Source: Bacteroidota bacterium
GTDB taxonomy: Bacteria > Bacteroidota > Bacteroidia > Bacteroidales > JAAAOM01
Length of the DNA stretch: 52,820 nucleotides
Assembly: GCA_009908855.1 (NCBI GenBank)
Contig: JAAAOM010000068.1
Location: 1 to 52,820, forward strand
Reading direction: 5' to 3'
A program made the translations under genes and the position numbers. The notes under the pieces are model-generated. The model saw nothing but the letters and a program-made list of their open reading frames with translations, was not told the origin of the DNA and made no database searches. This document shows, piece by piece, positions 1-9,557 of this stretch (within the stretch, counting starts at the first letter, position 1; the number at the start of each line of letters is the position of its first letter).

Positions 1-1
1 C

Positions 2-3000
2 AATGGATGTACGAATTCTGCTTCGGTCACCTACACGGTTAATCCCACCCCGACGGCAAACGATCAGACCCCCTCGGTATGTTCGGATACGGAAGAAGGG
101 AACACAGCCACAGTTGATTTAACGACCTTAGCAAATGCCATAGATGGTGGAAACGGTTATACCATCAATTGGTATAGCGATGCAGGATTAACCACTCCCA
201 TTGGAACACCGGCGAATTATGTAGTAACCGATGCTACACCGGTATATGCCGAGGTGGTCAATGGACCATGTAGCAACATAGCTGTTATCACCTATACGGT
301 TAATCCCACACCCACTGCCAACGACCAGACACCCACAGCCTGTTCCGACAGCGATGAAGGGAATACGGCCACTGTTAATTTAACATCATTGGATATTCTT
401 GTAAATGGTGGTAATGGTTATACGATTAACTGGTTTTCGGATGCCGGACTTACTACACCCATAGCAACACCAACAAATTATACAGTTACGGATGGTGTGG
501 CAGTATACGCCCAAACAGTCAACGGCCCTTGTACCAATTCGGCAAATATCACTTATACCGTAAATCCCACCCCAACCGCAAACGATCAAACACCCACTGT
601 TTGTTCAGATGGTGTAGAAGGGAACACAGCCACAGTAGATTTAACGACCTTAGCAAATGCCATAGATGGTGGAAACGGCTATACCATCAATTGGTATAGC
701 GATGCGGGATTAACCACCCCCATCGGAACACCGGCGAATTATGTAGTAACCGATGGCACTCCGGTATATGCCGAGGTATTCAATGGACCATGTAGCAACG
801 TTGCAAATATTACCTATACAGTGAATCCCACACCAACCGCAAACGATCAAACACCTGCTGTTTGTTCAGATGGTGTAGAAGGGAACACAGCCACAGTCGA
901 TTTAACGACCTTAGAAAATGCCATAGATGGTGGAAACGGCTATACCATCAACTGGTATAGCGATGCAGGATTAACCACCCCCATCGGAACACCGGCGAAT
1001 TATGTAGTAACCGATGGCACTCCGGTATATGCCGGGGTAGTCAATGGACCATGTACCAACGTTGCAAATATCACCTACACGGTTAATCCGACACCCACTG
1101 CCAACGATCAGACACCGGCTGCCTGTTCAGATACTGAAGAAGGCAACACAGCCAAAGTGGACTTAACGACAATTGAAAATGCCATTGATGGCGGAAATGG
1201 ATATACCATTAATTGGTTTAGCGATGCAGGCCTGACAACAGCAATTGGAAATCCAACTAATTATACAGTCACCGATGCAACACCCATTTATGCCGAAGTG
1301 GTTAATGGTCCATGCAGCAATGTAGCGAATATAACTTACACGGTAAATCCATTACCCACTGCCAACGACCAATCGCCAATGGCATGTTCAGATGTACCTG
1401 AAGGCAATACAGCAACTGTCGATCTTACTACATTAGAAAATTCTATTGACGGAGGCAATGGTTACACCATAAATTGGTATTCTGATGCCGGATTAACCAC
1501 AGCAATCGGCGATCCAACCAATTACACGGTTACAGATGCCACACCGGTTTATGCAGAAGTGGTCAACGGGCCATGTGCAAATGTGGCATCAACAACCTAT
1601 TCAATTACCGCTACACCAACTGCCAACGATCAGACACCTGAAGCATGTTCGGATGCACCTGCCGGAAATACGGCTACTGTGGATTTAACTATGTTAAACA
1701 ATGCCATAAATGGAGGCAATGGGTATACCGTGAATTGGTACAGTGATGCAGGCCTGACAACACCAATTGCCGATCCAACCAATTATACCGTTACCGATGC
1801 AACACCGGTATATGCCGAAACCGTGAACGGAGCTTGTACAAATTCGGCAAACATTACCTATACAGTAAATCCATCCCCTGATGCAGCAGTTTCACCAGAT
1901 CCTGCTGAAGCATGTGCAGATGTTGATCTGGTTTTAAACGGAAATCCATCCGGTGGATCCGGAATCTATACGCATGCATGGACCGGAGCTGCGATTGGTT
2001 CATTGTCTGATCCGAATATAGTCAATCCTACTTTCAACAATAACACTGCCGGTTCCTATAATCTCACCTATACAGTTACGGATGATAATAATTGTGTTGG
2101 ATCGGATGACATAACGGTGGATGTTGAAGCCTTACCGGTTATTGATGCCGGCATGAATGATACTGTATGCTATACCGAAACCGTTTATGATATTATGGGA
2201 GCCACGGCTGCTAATGAAAGTGCTATTGAATGGACATTCGACGGCAATGGCTCTTTCGATCCGATCATTCCTCAGGCTACTGATAATGTAATTGATCCCA
2301 CTTATCATATCGACCCGGATGACAAAAACAGAACCAGCATTTCGGATGTAACCTTATATATGGAATCATGGGGTGTAAATGGATGCGCGACAGAAAGTGT
2401 GGTAGATTCCTTTAAATTGGCTATTGCACCTGAATTACAAGTAAGTGTTGGCGCGCCTTCTCCATTTACCATTGATGCCGCAACAACAGATATTGAAGTA
2501 ACAGTCAATATTTCCGGACGAAATACCCTGTCAGATTTAAGCATATTGCTTATCAGTCCGAATGATTCTGTTGTACCACTGAGTATAACTGATGCCGCCG
2601 CTGATGGTTTCTGTAATTTCAACGATTCGATCGGCGTAACTTTCACCAATGATCCTACACCTCCTACAATTGTTAATTATTGTACAGGAACGGACATTAC
2701 CGGTAATTTTGATATTGTGGGCGACTGGAGTGTATTAACAGGTGAAGATCCTGCCAATGGATTGTGGAGAATCAGGTTGGTGGATTCAATTGATTTTCCT
2801 TCGGCAGGCGGGTTCGACGGTGAAGTAATTGAAGCAGCGATCTTATTTGGTGATACAAATACACTGGGTGCATATACTACATTGCAATATACGCTGGATG
2901 GTACAATGGATATAAACAATGCTCCGGCATACCTGGAAGGTGGCAATTCCTTTGTGGATATGTCGCTGGGTCTTCGAACCGAATGCTATAATTCATGTGA

Positions 3001-6000
3001 TGCATTGGCAGAAGTAACCGTAACAGGCGGTTTACCACCATATAACCTAAACTGGCGTCACAATGGCAGCGATTCCGATTCATTATATTTATGCCCTGGA
3101 TCTTATACAATTGATGTAACTGATCGTTTGGGATGTGTGGATTCAACCACTGTTGAGGTATCCGCTCCTGACACCATCCAATACACCAATGTTTCTTACA
3201 ACGATTCATTAAGTTGCGCGGGCGACTCTGCTTACTTAACTGTTGAATTGGATGGCGGAACCGGCCAGCTGGAATGGTCTATCGATGGCAGTACTTATTA
3301 TAACAGCGGCGATACTTTATTCAACCTGACAGCAGGAAACAGCACCATACAGGTACGCGATGCCAATAATTGTACACCGGGTGATTCAACCATATTCGTA
3401 TACGAACCGCAGGCTATTAGCCTTGATTCAATTCAATCAAGCCATATAACCTGCTTTAATGCCAATGATGGCAGTGTAGAGGTGTTTGCAACCGGAGGTT
3501 CCGATTCATTAATGTACTGGATACCGGATGTGGATACTGTTTATTCGTCCACAGGATCCGGATTGTTTACCAATCTGGCTGCTGATACCTTTAATATATA
3601 TGTAACCGATATTTATAATTGCGGGCCGGATTCCATGACCGATGTGATTCTGACACAGCCCAATACATTCGCAATCGATTCGTTGATTCAGGTACCCATG
3701 GTTTGCTTTGGCGATGTGGCTGAAATAGGGCTAAGTGTAACCGGTGGCACACCGGTTTATAATTATACCATTGATACAGCTAATATTGCTTACAGTCCGT
3801 TTGCAGGTGCCGATACAACCTGGTTTACCATTGATTCAACCCATACCTTCCGGGTATTTGTGCAGGATTCAAATGGTTGTTTAACCATATCCGATACCAT
3901 CCATACAATAGCACCGTCAGCCAATATAACCATTGACAGTTTACATGTTGAGCCGGTTATCGGATGTTTTGGCGATGATAGCGGAAGTATTTATCTCCGT
4001 CCGCAGGGAGGCGTGGCACCTTATCAGTATCGTCTGAATGACACGGGTTCTTATGGCGCATTTAGTGACACCTTGTTGTTTGATAACCTGTCTGCCGGAA
4101 GGGATACACTATGGGTGCGCGATACGCTGGGTTGTGAAGTGATGTTGGTAGACACATTGATTACCCAACCACAGGAATTATTCCTGAATTCGATTACCTA
4201 CTTTGGGGTATCATGCAATAACGGTAATGACGGGCGCATAACTGCTTCGGTAACGGGCGGAACAGCTCCCTATACCTTCAGGATTGATGGGCCTGTGCAG
4301 GACACCATTATTCAGTCGGGCACAAGTGTTGAATTCGACAGCCTTACGTCCGGTAATTACGACTTTTTTGTAACCGACACCTTTGCCTGTAAAACCGAAA
4401 CGGACAATGATGTCATTGGTAATCCGCCGCTATTTGAAATAGACACGGTGGTGGTCGATTCATTCCAATGTTTTGGCACACCGGCAACCATTGCCATGAA
4501 AGTGAGCGGTGGCAACGCACCGTATGAATATTCAATTGATGGCACAACCTATTCGGCCTTTAACCATGGCGATTCAACAACCATTAGCATACCTGCTACG
4601 GATACATTGGCATTGTGGGCGCGGGATAACAATAGTTGTGAAATATTCTACGATTCCATTGAATTAATTGCACCTGCACAAACGATTACTTATGACAGCT
4701 TGCGGGTTGAACCGGTAACCGGTTGTTATGGTGATAGCAACGGTGCCATTTATGTGAATGCCACCGGAGGAATTGCTCCTTACGAGTATAAACTGGGCAT
4801 CAACGATGCCTATCAGGACACCGGTTGGTTCCAGAATCTGGCTATTGGACGGGATACCCTGTTTATTAAAGATAATTATGGATGTGAGGTACAATTATTG
4901 GATACGCTGGTTACAGGGCCTGATTCACTTTACATCCCGAAACCGAGAGTACAAATCGATCCGTTCTGTAATAACCTTGATACCGGTTTTGTAAAGCTAT
5001 TCTTTGCCGGTGGAACCAAACCTTATTCTTACTGGATTGAAGGACAATCGGATACCACTATGCTTCCGTTCAACCAGGATTCGATACAGTTTCCGCTGGG
5101 TGTCGGTACTTACAACATACATGGCAGGGATGCCAACAAATGCAAAACACTTGACTTTGCTCCGGTTACAATCACCGAGGCTCAACGCATCCAATTTGCG
5201 GATACCATCATCGAGGATTTCACCTGTTATAATGATACTGCGCATGTTACAGTTGTATTGAGCAATGGTTTGTCCCCATATACTTACACCATTAATGGCA
5301 ATCCGGGTGAAAGCATAGACAATGATACAATTACCATTGATTTCTTACCGGCTGGTGGCGGAGGTATAAAAAGCATTGTATTTAGCGATAGCGATCCTGA
5401 TAATTTCTGTGATGATACATTGGTTGTGAATTTAAATAACCTTTTACCGCTTACCATTGATTCTGTTGCGGTAAACAATGTTGCCTGTTACGGTGAAAAT
5501 AACGGGAATATTTTTATCCGCGCCATAGGTGGCCAGGCGCCTTACGAATACAAACTGGGTGAAGCCGGCACTTATCAGTCTGCCGGCCTGTTTACCGGAT
5601 TGGGTCCGGTAACCGATACATCCGTATGGGTGAGGGATAATCTGGGTTGTGAAACCATATTAACCGATACCATTGATATTCTTGAACCCAACTCACTGTA
5701 TGTGGTTGATTCGGTTATTTATGCGGTTGATACGGATTCAGGAGGGGTAAAACTGGAAGTATTTGGCGGTGTACCGAGGTTTGATTATAAAATAGCAGAT
5801 ACCACCGGTTCTTATACAGATAAAATTTTGAACAAACCTGAAAGACAACATACATTCGATTCCTTACCATTGGGTGTTTATGTTTACACAGTGACAGATA
5901 ACAATAACTGTACTTATTCAGATACAGTAACCATTAGCAGTGTACCGCCGCTGGATGTGGAGTTCTCACTTTATCTTGAAAATTCAAGTACACCTTCCGA

Positions 6001-7339
6001 TTCAACAACAAGGTGTTGGAATACGGCGCTTGATGCAGAAGTTATTATCAATGAGCTCCCCGGAATTAATGATGACTTTGTAGTACAAATATATTATAAT
6101 ACGAACACAGATGATCCACCGGTTGAACTGACCGAGTTGGTTAACAACAATTATTTTATTGGTGGCCTGGGTGAAGGATTAAATTATAAGATAGAGGTAT
6201 TAGGTTTGAACACATCTCGTATATGGGACACTACATTTGCCGTTTACAGTCCGCCACAGATGTTTATTACCACAGCGGTGGACTCCGCCACCTGCGATGG
6301 CGATTTGAGTAACGATGGCAGTCTGGAAGTACAGAGTGTTAACGGCGGTAACGGAGGGCCATATACGTATGAATGGGGTGGTATATTTGAAGCCGGAGAT
6401 ACCAGTCAGGTATCCGGTCTTTCACCCGGGATGTACGGCATTACGGTAACCGACCGTAAAAATTGTGCTGTGGAGGCATCCCGCAGGGTAGGATATAATT
6501 ATGGTTATACAGTTAGTATCATTTCACCTGATCCGCCGGCTATTTGCGACGAAACCGATAATGTTCAGTTAGCAGCCAGTGTAAGCTTCGATCCGGAAAG
6601 GGGACAGGCAGGTATTAACTTTAACTACGAATGGTCGCCTGAGAGTGTGGTAGATGATTCATCAGCAGCATTAACCGGATTTGATATTAACGAAACTACT
6701 GTATTTACTGTAACCACAACTATTGACAGCACATGTGAGCAAACAGCCACCCTGGAGGTTGAAGTGATTGATGTTCCTGAATTAACCATTACCGCTGAGA
6801 AAAATGGCTTTTTTGAAACAGGAGACACCGTGGGAGTTATAGAAAACGGTGAGGTATTACTGGCTGCACAACCATTTACATATAATACCTATAACTGGTC
6901 ATCCGACAATTTGGAAGCACTGGACTGGATTGACGACATGGAAGCACAAAGCGTTTACATCAATCCTGAATTGAGTCCGGATGAAGTGGTAATGTACACA
7001 CTGGAAACAACCTATCGCGGTTGTGTTGAAAACGACTCCATCTGGATCACTTATGTCGAAGAGATCGAGTCTTTGCCAACCGGATTCTCACCAAACGGAG
7101 ATGGAATAAACGATCGTTGGTACATTGATAACGCCGGTCAGTACGGTCAGATTGACCTGATTGTATTCAACCGGTGGGGAGAAAAAATTTATCAATTCTC
7201 CGGTGTCTATGAAAATTCCGAAGGATGGGACGGTACATTCAAAGGAAAGGACTTGCCGGTTGGAACCTATTTCTATATTCTCCAATTAAAAGAACAGGGA
7301 AATAGAACCATTAAAGGAACCGTAACAATTGTACGTTAA
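2..7339 (+). CDS. Giant T9SS-secreted adhesin-like protein, 5'-truncated by the window edge (SprB-like)
   Basis: The reading frame is open from base 2, so the gene starts upstream; about 2445 residues are visible. In order they show: seven 87-residue Ig-like repeats (residues ~14-622); a PKD-like segment with GGSG and TYTVTDDNNC motifs (~623-705); a P/Homo-B-like beta domain (nt ~2430-2860); then many SprB-type repeats of the pattern GG..PY.Y..DG...D.L..G.Y...V.D..GC (nt ~3000-5950). The C-terminus (nt ~7070-7336) has the hallmarks of the gliding-motility-associated, type B T9SS sorting domain: FSPNGDGIND, VFNRWGEKIY, GWDGTFKG, LPVGTYFYIL. Proteins of this type are exported by T9SS and act as mobile surface adhesins or matrix proteins. 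The PorP/SprF-family gene lies 1 bp downstream, the usual pairing. The exact ligand is unknown. Confidence 0.93.
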   Translation, partial: NGCTNSASVTYTVNPTPTANDQTPSVCSDTEEGNTATVDLTTLANAIDGGNGYTINWYSDAGLTTPIGTPANYVVTDATPVYAEVVNGPCSNIAVITYTVNPTPTANDQTPTACSDSDEGNTATVNLTSLDILVNGGNGYTINWFSDAGLTTPIATPTNYTVTDGVAVYAQTVNGPCTNSANITYTVNPTPTANDQTPTVCSDGVEGNTATVDLTTLANAIDGGNGYTINWYSDAGLTTPIGTPANYVVTDGTPVYAEVFNGPCSNVANITYTVNPTPTANDQTPAVCSDGVEGNTATVDLTTLENAIDGGNGYTINWYSDAGLTTPIGTPANYVVTDGTPVYAGVVNGPCTNVANITYTVNPTPTANDQTPAACSDTEEGNTAKVDLTTIENAIDGGNGYTINWFSDAGLTTAIGNPTNYTVTDATPIYAEVVNGPCSNVANITYTVNPLPTANDQSPMACSDVPEGNTATVDLTTLENSIDGGNGYTINWYSDAGLTTAIGDPTNYTVTDATPVYAEVVNGPCANVASTTYSITATPTANDQTPEACSDAPAGNTATVDLTMLNNAINGGNGYTVNWYSDAGLTTPIADPTNYTVTDATPVYAETVNGACTNSANITYTVNPSPDAAVSPDPAEACADVDLVLNGNPSGGSGIYTHAWTGAAIGSLSDPNIVNPTFNNNTAGSYNLTYTVTDDNNCVGSDDITVDVEALPVIDAGMNDTVCYTETVYDIMGATAANESAIEWTFDGNGSFDPIIPQATDNVIDPTYHIDPDDKNRTSISDVTLYMESWGVNGCATESVVDSFKLAIAPELQVSVGAPSPFTIDAATTDIEVTVNISGRNTLSDLSILLISPNDSVVPLSITDAAADGFCNFNDSIGVTFTNDPTPPTIVNYCTGTDITGNFDIVGDWSVLTGEDPANGLWRIRLVDSIDFPSAGGFDGEVIEAAILFGDTNTLGAYTTLQYTLDGTMDINNAPAYLEGGNSFVDMSLGLRTECYNSCDALAEVTVTGGLPPYNLNWRHNGSDSDSLYLCPGSYTIDVTDRLGCVDSTTVEVSAPDTIQYTNVSYNDSLSCAGDSAYLTVELDGGTGQLEWSIDGSTYYNSGDTLFNLTAGNSTIQVRDANNCTPGDSTIFVYEPQAISLDSIQSSHITCFNANDGSVEVFATGGSDSLMYWIPDVDTVYSSTGSGLFTNLAADTFNIYVTDIYNCGPDSMTDVILTQPNTFAIDSLIQVPMVCFGDVAEIGLSVTGGTPVYNYTIDTANIAYSPFAGADTTWFTIDSTHTFRVFVQDSNGCLTISDTIHTIAPSANITIDSLHVEPVIGCFGDDSGSIYLRPQGGVAPYQYRLNDTGSYGAFSDTLLFDNLSAGRDTLWVRDTLGCEVMLVDTLITQPQELFLNSITYFGVSCNNGNDGRITASVTGGTAPYTFRIDGPVQDTIIQSGTSVEFDSLTSGNYDFFVTDTFACKTETDNDVIGNPPLFEIDTVVVDSFQCFGTPATIAMKVSGGNAPYEYSIDGTTYSAFNHGDSTTISIPATDTLALWARDNNSCEIFYDSIELIAPAQTITYDSLRVEPVTGCYGDSNGAIYVNATGGIAPYEYKLGINDAYQDTGWFQNLAIGRDTLFIKDNYGCEVQLLDTLVTGPDSLYIPKPRVQIDPFCNNLDTGFVKLFFAGGTKPYSYWIEGQSDTTMLPFNQDSIQFPLGVGTYNIHGRDANKCKTLDFAPVTITEAQRIQFADTIIEDFTCYNDTAHVTVVLSNGLSPYTYTINGNPGESIDNDTITIDFLPAGGGGIKSIVFSDSDPDNFCDDTLVVNLNNLLPLTIDSVAVNNVACYGENNGNIFIRAIGGQAPYEYKLGEAGTYQSAGLFTGLGPVTDTSVWVRDNLGCETILTDTIDILEPNSLYVVDSVIYAVDTDSGGVKLEVFGGVPRFDYKIADTTGSYTDKILNKPERQHTFDSLPLGVYVYTVTDNNNCTYSDTVTISSVPPLDVEFSLYLENSSTPSDSTTRCWNTALDAEVIINELPGINDDFVVQIYYNTNTDDPPVELTELVNNNYFIGGLGEGLNYKIEVLGLNTSRIWDTTFAVYSPPQMFITTAVDSATCDGDLSNDGSLEVQSVNGGNGGPYTYEWGGIFEAGDTSQVSGLSPGMYGITVTDRKNCAVEASRRVGYNYGYTVSIISPDPPAICDETDNVQLAASVSFDPERGQAGINFNYEWSPESVVDDSSAALTGFDINETTVFTVTTTIDSTCEQTATLEVEVIDVPELTITAEKNGFFETGDTVGVIENGEVLLAAQPFTYNTYNWSSDNLEALDWIDDMEAQSVYINPELSPDEVVMYTLETTYRGCVENDSIWITYVEEIESLPTGFSPNGDGINDRWYIDNAGQYGQIDLIVFNRWGEKIYQFSGVYENSEGWDGTFKGKDLPVGTYFYILQLKEQGNRTIKGTVTIVR
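41..1867 (+). repeat. Seven tandem 261-bp coding repeats (87-aa Ig-like units)
   Basis: In-phase units begin at 41, 302, 563, 824, 1085, 1346 and 1607, each exactly 261 bp, with the tail of an eighth unit before 41. Each encodes an 87-residue module that opens with NPTPTANDQTP, contains a CSD motif and GGNGYTINW, and closes with VNGPC and ITYTV. I count 14 base differences between the units at 563 and 824 (about 95% identity), while the units at 302 and 1607 are clearly more diverged. The two cysteines per unit could form a disulfide. The array is entirely coding. Confidence 0.95.
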
Positions 7340-7340
7340 C

Positions 7341-8249
7341 ATGAAGAAACCAATCATCATACTCGTTTTGTTTTTGCTGTTAATACCTGTTGCTAATACG
7401 AAGGCTCAGCAATTGCCAAAATTTACACAGTTCATGTTTAATCCCTATCTGTTAAATCCTGCTATTGCCGGTACTTTCAATTATTATCAGATACGGTCCG
7501 GGCATCGATTTCAATGGAGCGGGTTTGACGGGTATCCGGTAACCAATGTAATTAGTGTGTATGGTCCGCTTGAGAAGCAGCCGATGGGACTCGGAGGCGT
7601 TATTTACCACGATGTGGTAGGGGTAACTTCCCAACTGGGCGCACGTTTTTCGTATGCATACAACTACCCAATCAATCCGCAGTATAAAATATCCGGCGGA
7701 TTATCATTGGGTATGCTTCAGTATAGCCTGGATGCAACGGAACTTGAATTTTTTGAACCCGAGCAGCAGCAACAAAAAGTATTGTCGCAAATGCGACCCG
7801 ATGCAAGCGTAGGGGTATATTTATACTCGGCCAATTTCAATTTTGGTATATCGGCCGATCAGATATTCAGGCCCAAACTGGAATTCGAGATCACCGATTC
7901 AACTTCGGGGGATGCATTTACCCGGTTGGTAACGCATTTTTACATTATGTCGGGTTATAAATACTTTATTAACCGTGATTGGGCTATTGAACCATCGTTA
8001 ATTGTTAAAAAGGTTCAACCAGCGCCGTTTCAGTTAGATTTTAATGTGCGGGGTATTTATCAAAATATGGTGTGGGCAGGCGTTTCCGGGCGTACCAGCG
8101 AAGGAATAGCTTTTTTATTAGGCTATATTCATGAAAACAGGATTTACGCCGGTTTTTCTTATGACCTTACCCTCAATGAAATTGGACGGTATAGTAATGG
8201 TACCTATGAAATTATGATAGGCTACAAATTCAACCCGATCAAAAATTAG
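7341..8249 (+). CDS. PorP/SprF family type IX secretion system membrane protein
   Basis: This 302-residue protein begins with a clear signal peptide (lysines, then an I/L/V-rich stretch, cleavage likely after NTKA before QQ). The mature part starts with PKFTQFMFNPYLLNPAIAG, the conserved opening of the PorP/SprF family, and ends in aromatic-rich beta-strands typical of an outer-membrane barrel. I chose the ATG at 7341 over an in-frame TTG at 7329 because the signal peptide begins there. It follows the giant adhesin by 1 bp, so the two are surely cotranscribed. Family members are each dedicated to secretion or surface attachment of the neighbouring adhesin with the type B sorting domain. Confidence 0.93.
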   Translation: MKKPIIILVLFLLLIPVANTKAQQLPKFTQFMFNPYLLNPAIAGTFNYYQIRSGHRFQWSGFDGYPVTNVISVYGPLEKQPMGLGGVIYHDVVGVTSQLGARFSYAYNYPINPQYKISGGLSLGMLQYSLDATELEFFEPEQQQQKVLSQMRPDASVGVYLYSANFNFGISADQIFRPKLEFEITDSTSGDAFTRLVTHFYIMSGYKYFINRDWAIEPSLIVKKVQPAPFQLDFNVRGIYQNMVWAGVSGRTSEGIAFLLGYIHENRIYAGFSYDLTLNEIGRYSNGTYEIMIGYKFNPIKN

Positions 8250-8262
8250 TTGGTGCTATTGT

Positions 8263-8290
8263 TCCCAATGAAAGGGATTGCTTCGGGCGT
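8263..8290. repeat. Short copy of a dispersed intergenic repeat
   Basis: The gap between the convergent porP-like and gntR genes holds AATGAAAGGGATTGCTTCGGG, which closely matches sequence near 29961 (AACGAAAGGGATTGCGTTGGG) and 45431 (AATAAAAGAGATTGCTTGGGG). It looks like a truncated copy of the same intergenic repeat family. Confidence 0.45.
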
Positions 8291-8291
8291 A

Positions 8292-9008
8292 TTAAAAATT
8301 TCCATACAACACATATTTCTCTGTGTTGCAATACACCTGACTATAAATAAAAAAGTCAAGTTTATTGGTTTCCAGTTTGCGATTGAGTTTCAGCACCGGG
8401 TGTCCCTCCTTTACCTGTAAGTGTTCCATAACCTTACCACTGGCACCTGTTGCCAATATTTTCTGATCGCCGCCTTTAATTTCTATATGGTAATGTTTGC
8501 GTAACTGATCGAATAACGATTTGTTCTCCAATTTTCTGGAAGTAAAACGGGGCATATTTATATTGGGTATTTTGGTGATATCATAAAAAACAGGTTCATC
8601 TTTCACATACCGCAGGCGTTCCATATAAATACAACCCACTTCTTTTTCCACATCCGAAAGTTCAAAGGTAAAAGCCTCTTCCCACGTTTGAATGCGCGGT
8701 TTAACTATAATGGCGGTCTTCAGGTTTTGCTGGCCGATGGCCGATGTTGTTCCTCCCAGGGACAAAATACCTACACCCTGGGGTACACCCATTACAATAC
8801 TTCCTTTCCCCTGTTGTTTTTTTATATACCCTTCGTTTACCAGCCCATCCAATGCTTTGCGAATGGTAGGTCGCGTTACATGATGGATCACACAAAGCTC
8901 GCTTTCAGAAGGCAATAGATTCCCTTCCTGATAAATACCATCAGTAATATGCTTTCTGATAGTCTCATATACCCTTCGGTAATTCGGAATGGTACGTGTA
9001 GTCGACAT
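8292..9008 (-). CDS. GntR-family transcriptional regulator, HutC/UTRA subfamily
   Basis: The protein has 238 residues, the usual length of the HutC subfamily. The N-terminal ~75 residues form a winged helix-turn-helix with family signatures (YETIRKHITDG, LLPSESELC, TRPTIRKALDGLVNEGYI, QQGKGSIV). Residues ~95-232 match the UTRA ligand-binding fold (YMERLRYVKDEPVFYD, then an ATGASGKVMEHLQVKEGHPVLKL-type strand pair). UTRA regulators usually bind a small metabolite, often a sugar phosphate or amino acid derivative, and release DNA. It is transcribed away from the E2-E3-E1 operon across a 549-bp gap, so it probably controls that operon. The palindrome at 9506-9523 is the best operator candidate. 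The effector is unknown. Confidence 0.93.
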   Translation of the reverse strand: MSTTRTIPNYRRVYETIRKHITDGIYQEGNLLPSESELCVIHHVTRPTIRKALDGLVNEGYIKKQQGKGSIVMGVPQGVGILSLGGTTSAIGQQNLKTAIIVKPRIQTWEEAFTFELSDVEKEVGCIYMERLRYVKDEPVFYDITKIPNINMPRFTSRKLENKSLFDQLRKHYHIEIKGGDQKILATGASGKVMEHLQVKEGHPVLKLNRKLETNKLDFFIYSQVYCNTEKYVLYGNF

Positions 9009-9071
9009 GCTGCTGAGTTTAAATTTTAAAAGTAATATTTATGGACATCTTCACAATCAGAAATTTTTTTA

Positions 9072-9236
9072 ATACATATATTAATGTCGTTTAGTTAAGG
9101 TAATAATGTAAAAAATAGGTGCCCTCGCTCACCCCTCAATCCCCTATAGGGGAAGCCCTGCGCGCTGATCCCTTTAGGGAAGCGAAGGGTGTGCGGTGGA
9201 ATGAGCTCACTAACAAAACGACATTGATACATATAT
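9072..9236. mobile_element. MITE-like element with terminal inverted repeats and flanking direct repeat
   Basis: The termini are AATGTCGTTTAGTTA (9083-9097) and TAACAAAACGACATT (9211-9225), 15-bp inverted repeats with one mismatch, enclosing 143 bp. A 10-bp direct repeat, ATACATATAT, lies just outside at 9072-9081 and 9227-9236 and could be a target-site duplication, with one extra base between it and each terminus. The interior has palindromes CCCCTATAGGGG (9141-9152) and TCCCTTTAGGGA (9169-9180) and near-complementary arms (CCCTCGCT near 9122, AGCGAAGGG near 9181), so it could fold into one long hairpin. It encodes no protein. C-rich intergenic repeats of this look are common in Bacteroidota. 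Confidence 0.5.
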
Positions 9237-9483
9237 CCAATTTTAAATCAATCGATCATGTTTGTCGGTATTTGTTTATCTCCTAAAACCATAGTTAACC
9301 AACCAAAATAGGGTACTTATTTCGACTCTGTCTGACCATACCCTCAATTGAGGGGAATCGTACCATGAAATACGGTGTTAGAAAATGAGAATAATGGATA
9401 CACATATTAACATATGATTATTTTATGTAAAATTATACAAATTTTGAAATAATAATATATATTGTAAATCAGATGATTAAAAA

Positions 9484-9512
9484 TTTGTGTTAAATTTTAT
9501 CCGATAACTTGT
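9484..9512 (+). promoter_or_regulatory. Possible Bacteroidota-type promoter for the E2-E3-E1 operon
   Basis: TTTG at 9484-9487 and TAACTTGT at 9505-9512, an imperfect match to the -7 element TAnnTTTG, are separated by 17 bp. That spacing is at the short end of what is seen in this phylum. The -7-like element overlaps the operator palindrome, which would fit repression by occlusion. Confidence 0.3.
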
Positions 9513-9537
9513 AATTACAAGTTAAGTTATTTAACTT
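9506..9537. promoter_or_regulatory. Candidate GntR operator: two adjacent palindromes upstream of the E2 gene
   Basis: AACTTGTAATTACAAGTT (9506-9523) is a perfect 18-bp palindrome. It is followed at once by AAGTTA-TT-TAACTT (9524-9537), a second perfect inverted repeat. They end 20 bp before the E2 start codon. The core GTAATTAC resembles the HutC-subfamily consensus GT-n-TA-n-AC apart from the central AT. Position and symmetry suit a dimeric repressor encoded by the divergent GntR gene. Confidence 0.55.
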
Positions 9538-9557
9538 TACATAAAATTATTAATTAA

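Larger units (their letters stand above)
9009..9557. other. Divergent intergenic region between gntR and the E2 gene
   Basis: This 549-bp stretch carries no plausible gene. It holds a MITE-like element (9083-9225), a long AT-rich segment (~9370-9500), and operator-like palindromes with a possible promoter directly before the E2 start. The remainder shows nothing I can identify. Confidence 0.7.

Noticed and set aside
41..1867. CRISPR-like periodicity at the window start
   Set aside because: The period is 261 bp, entirely in frame and coding for protein modules; there are no unique spacers between short repeats.
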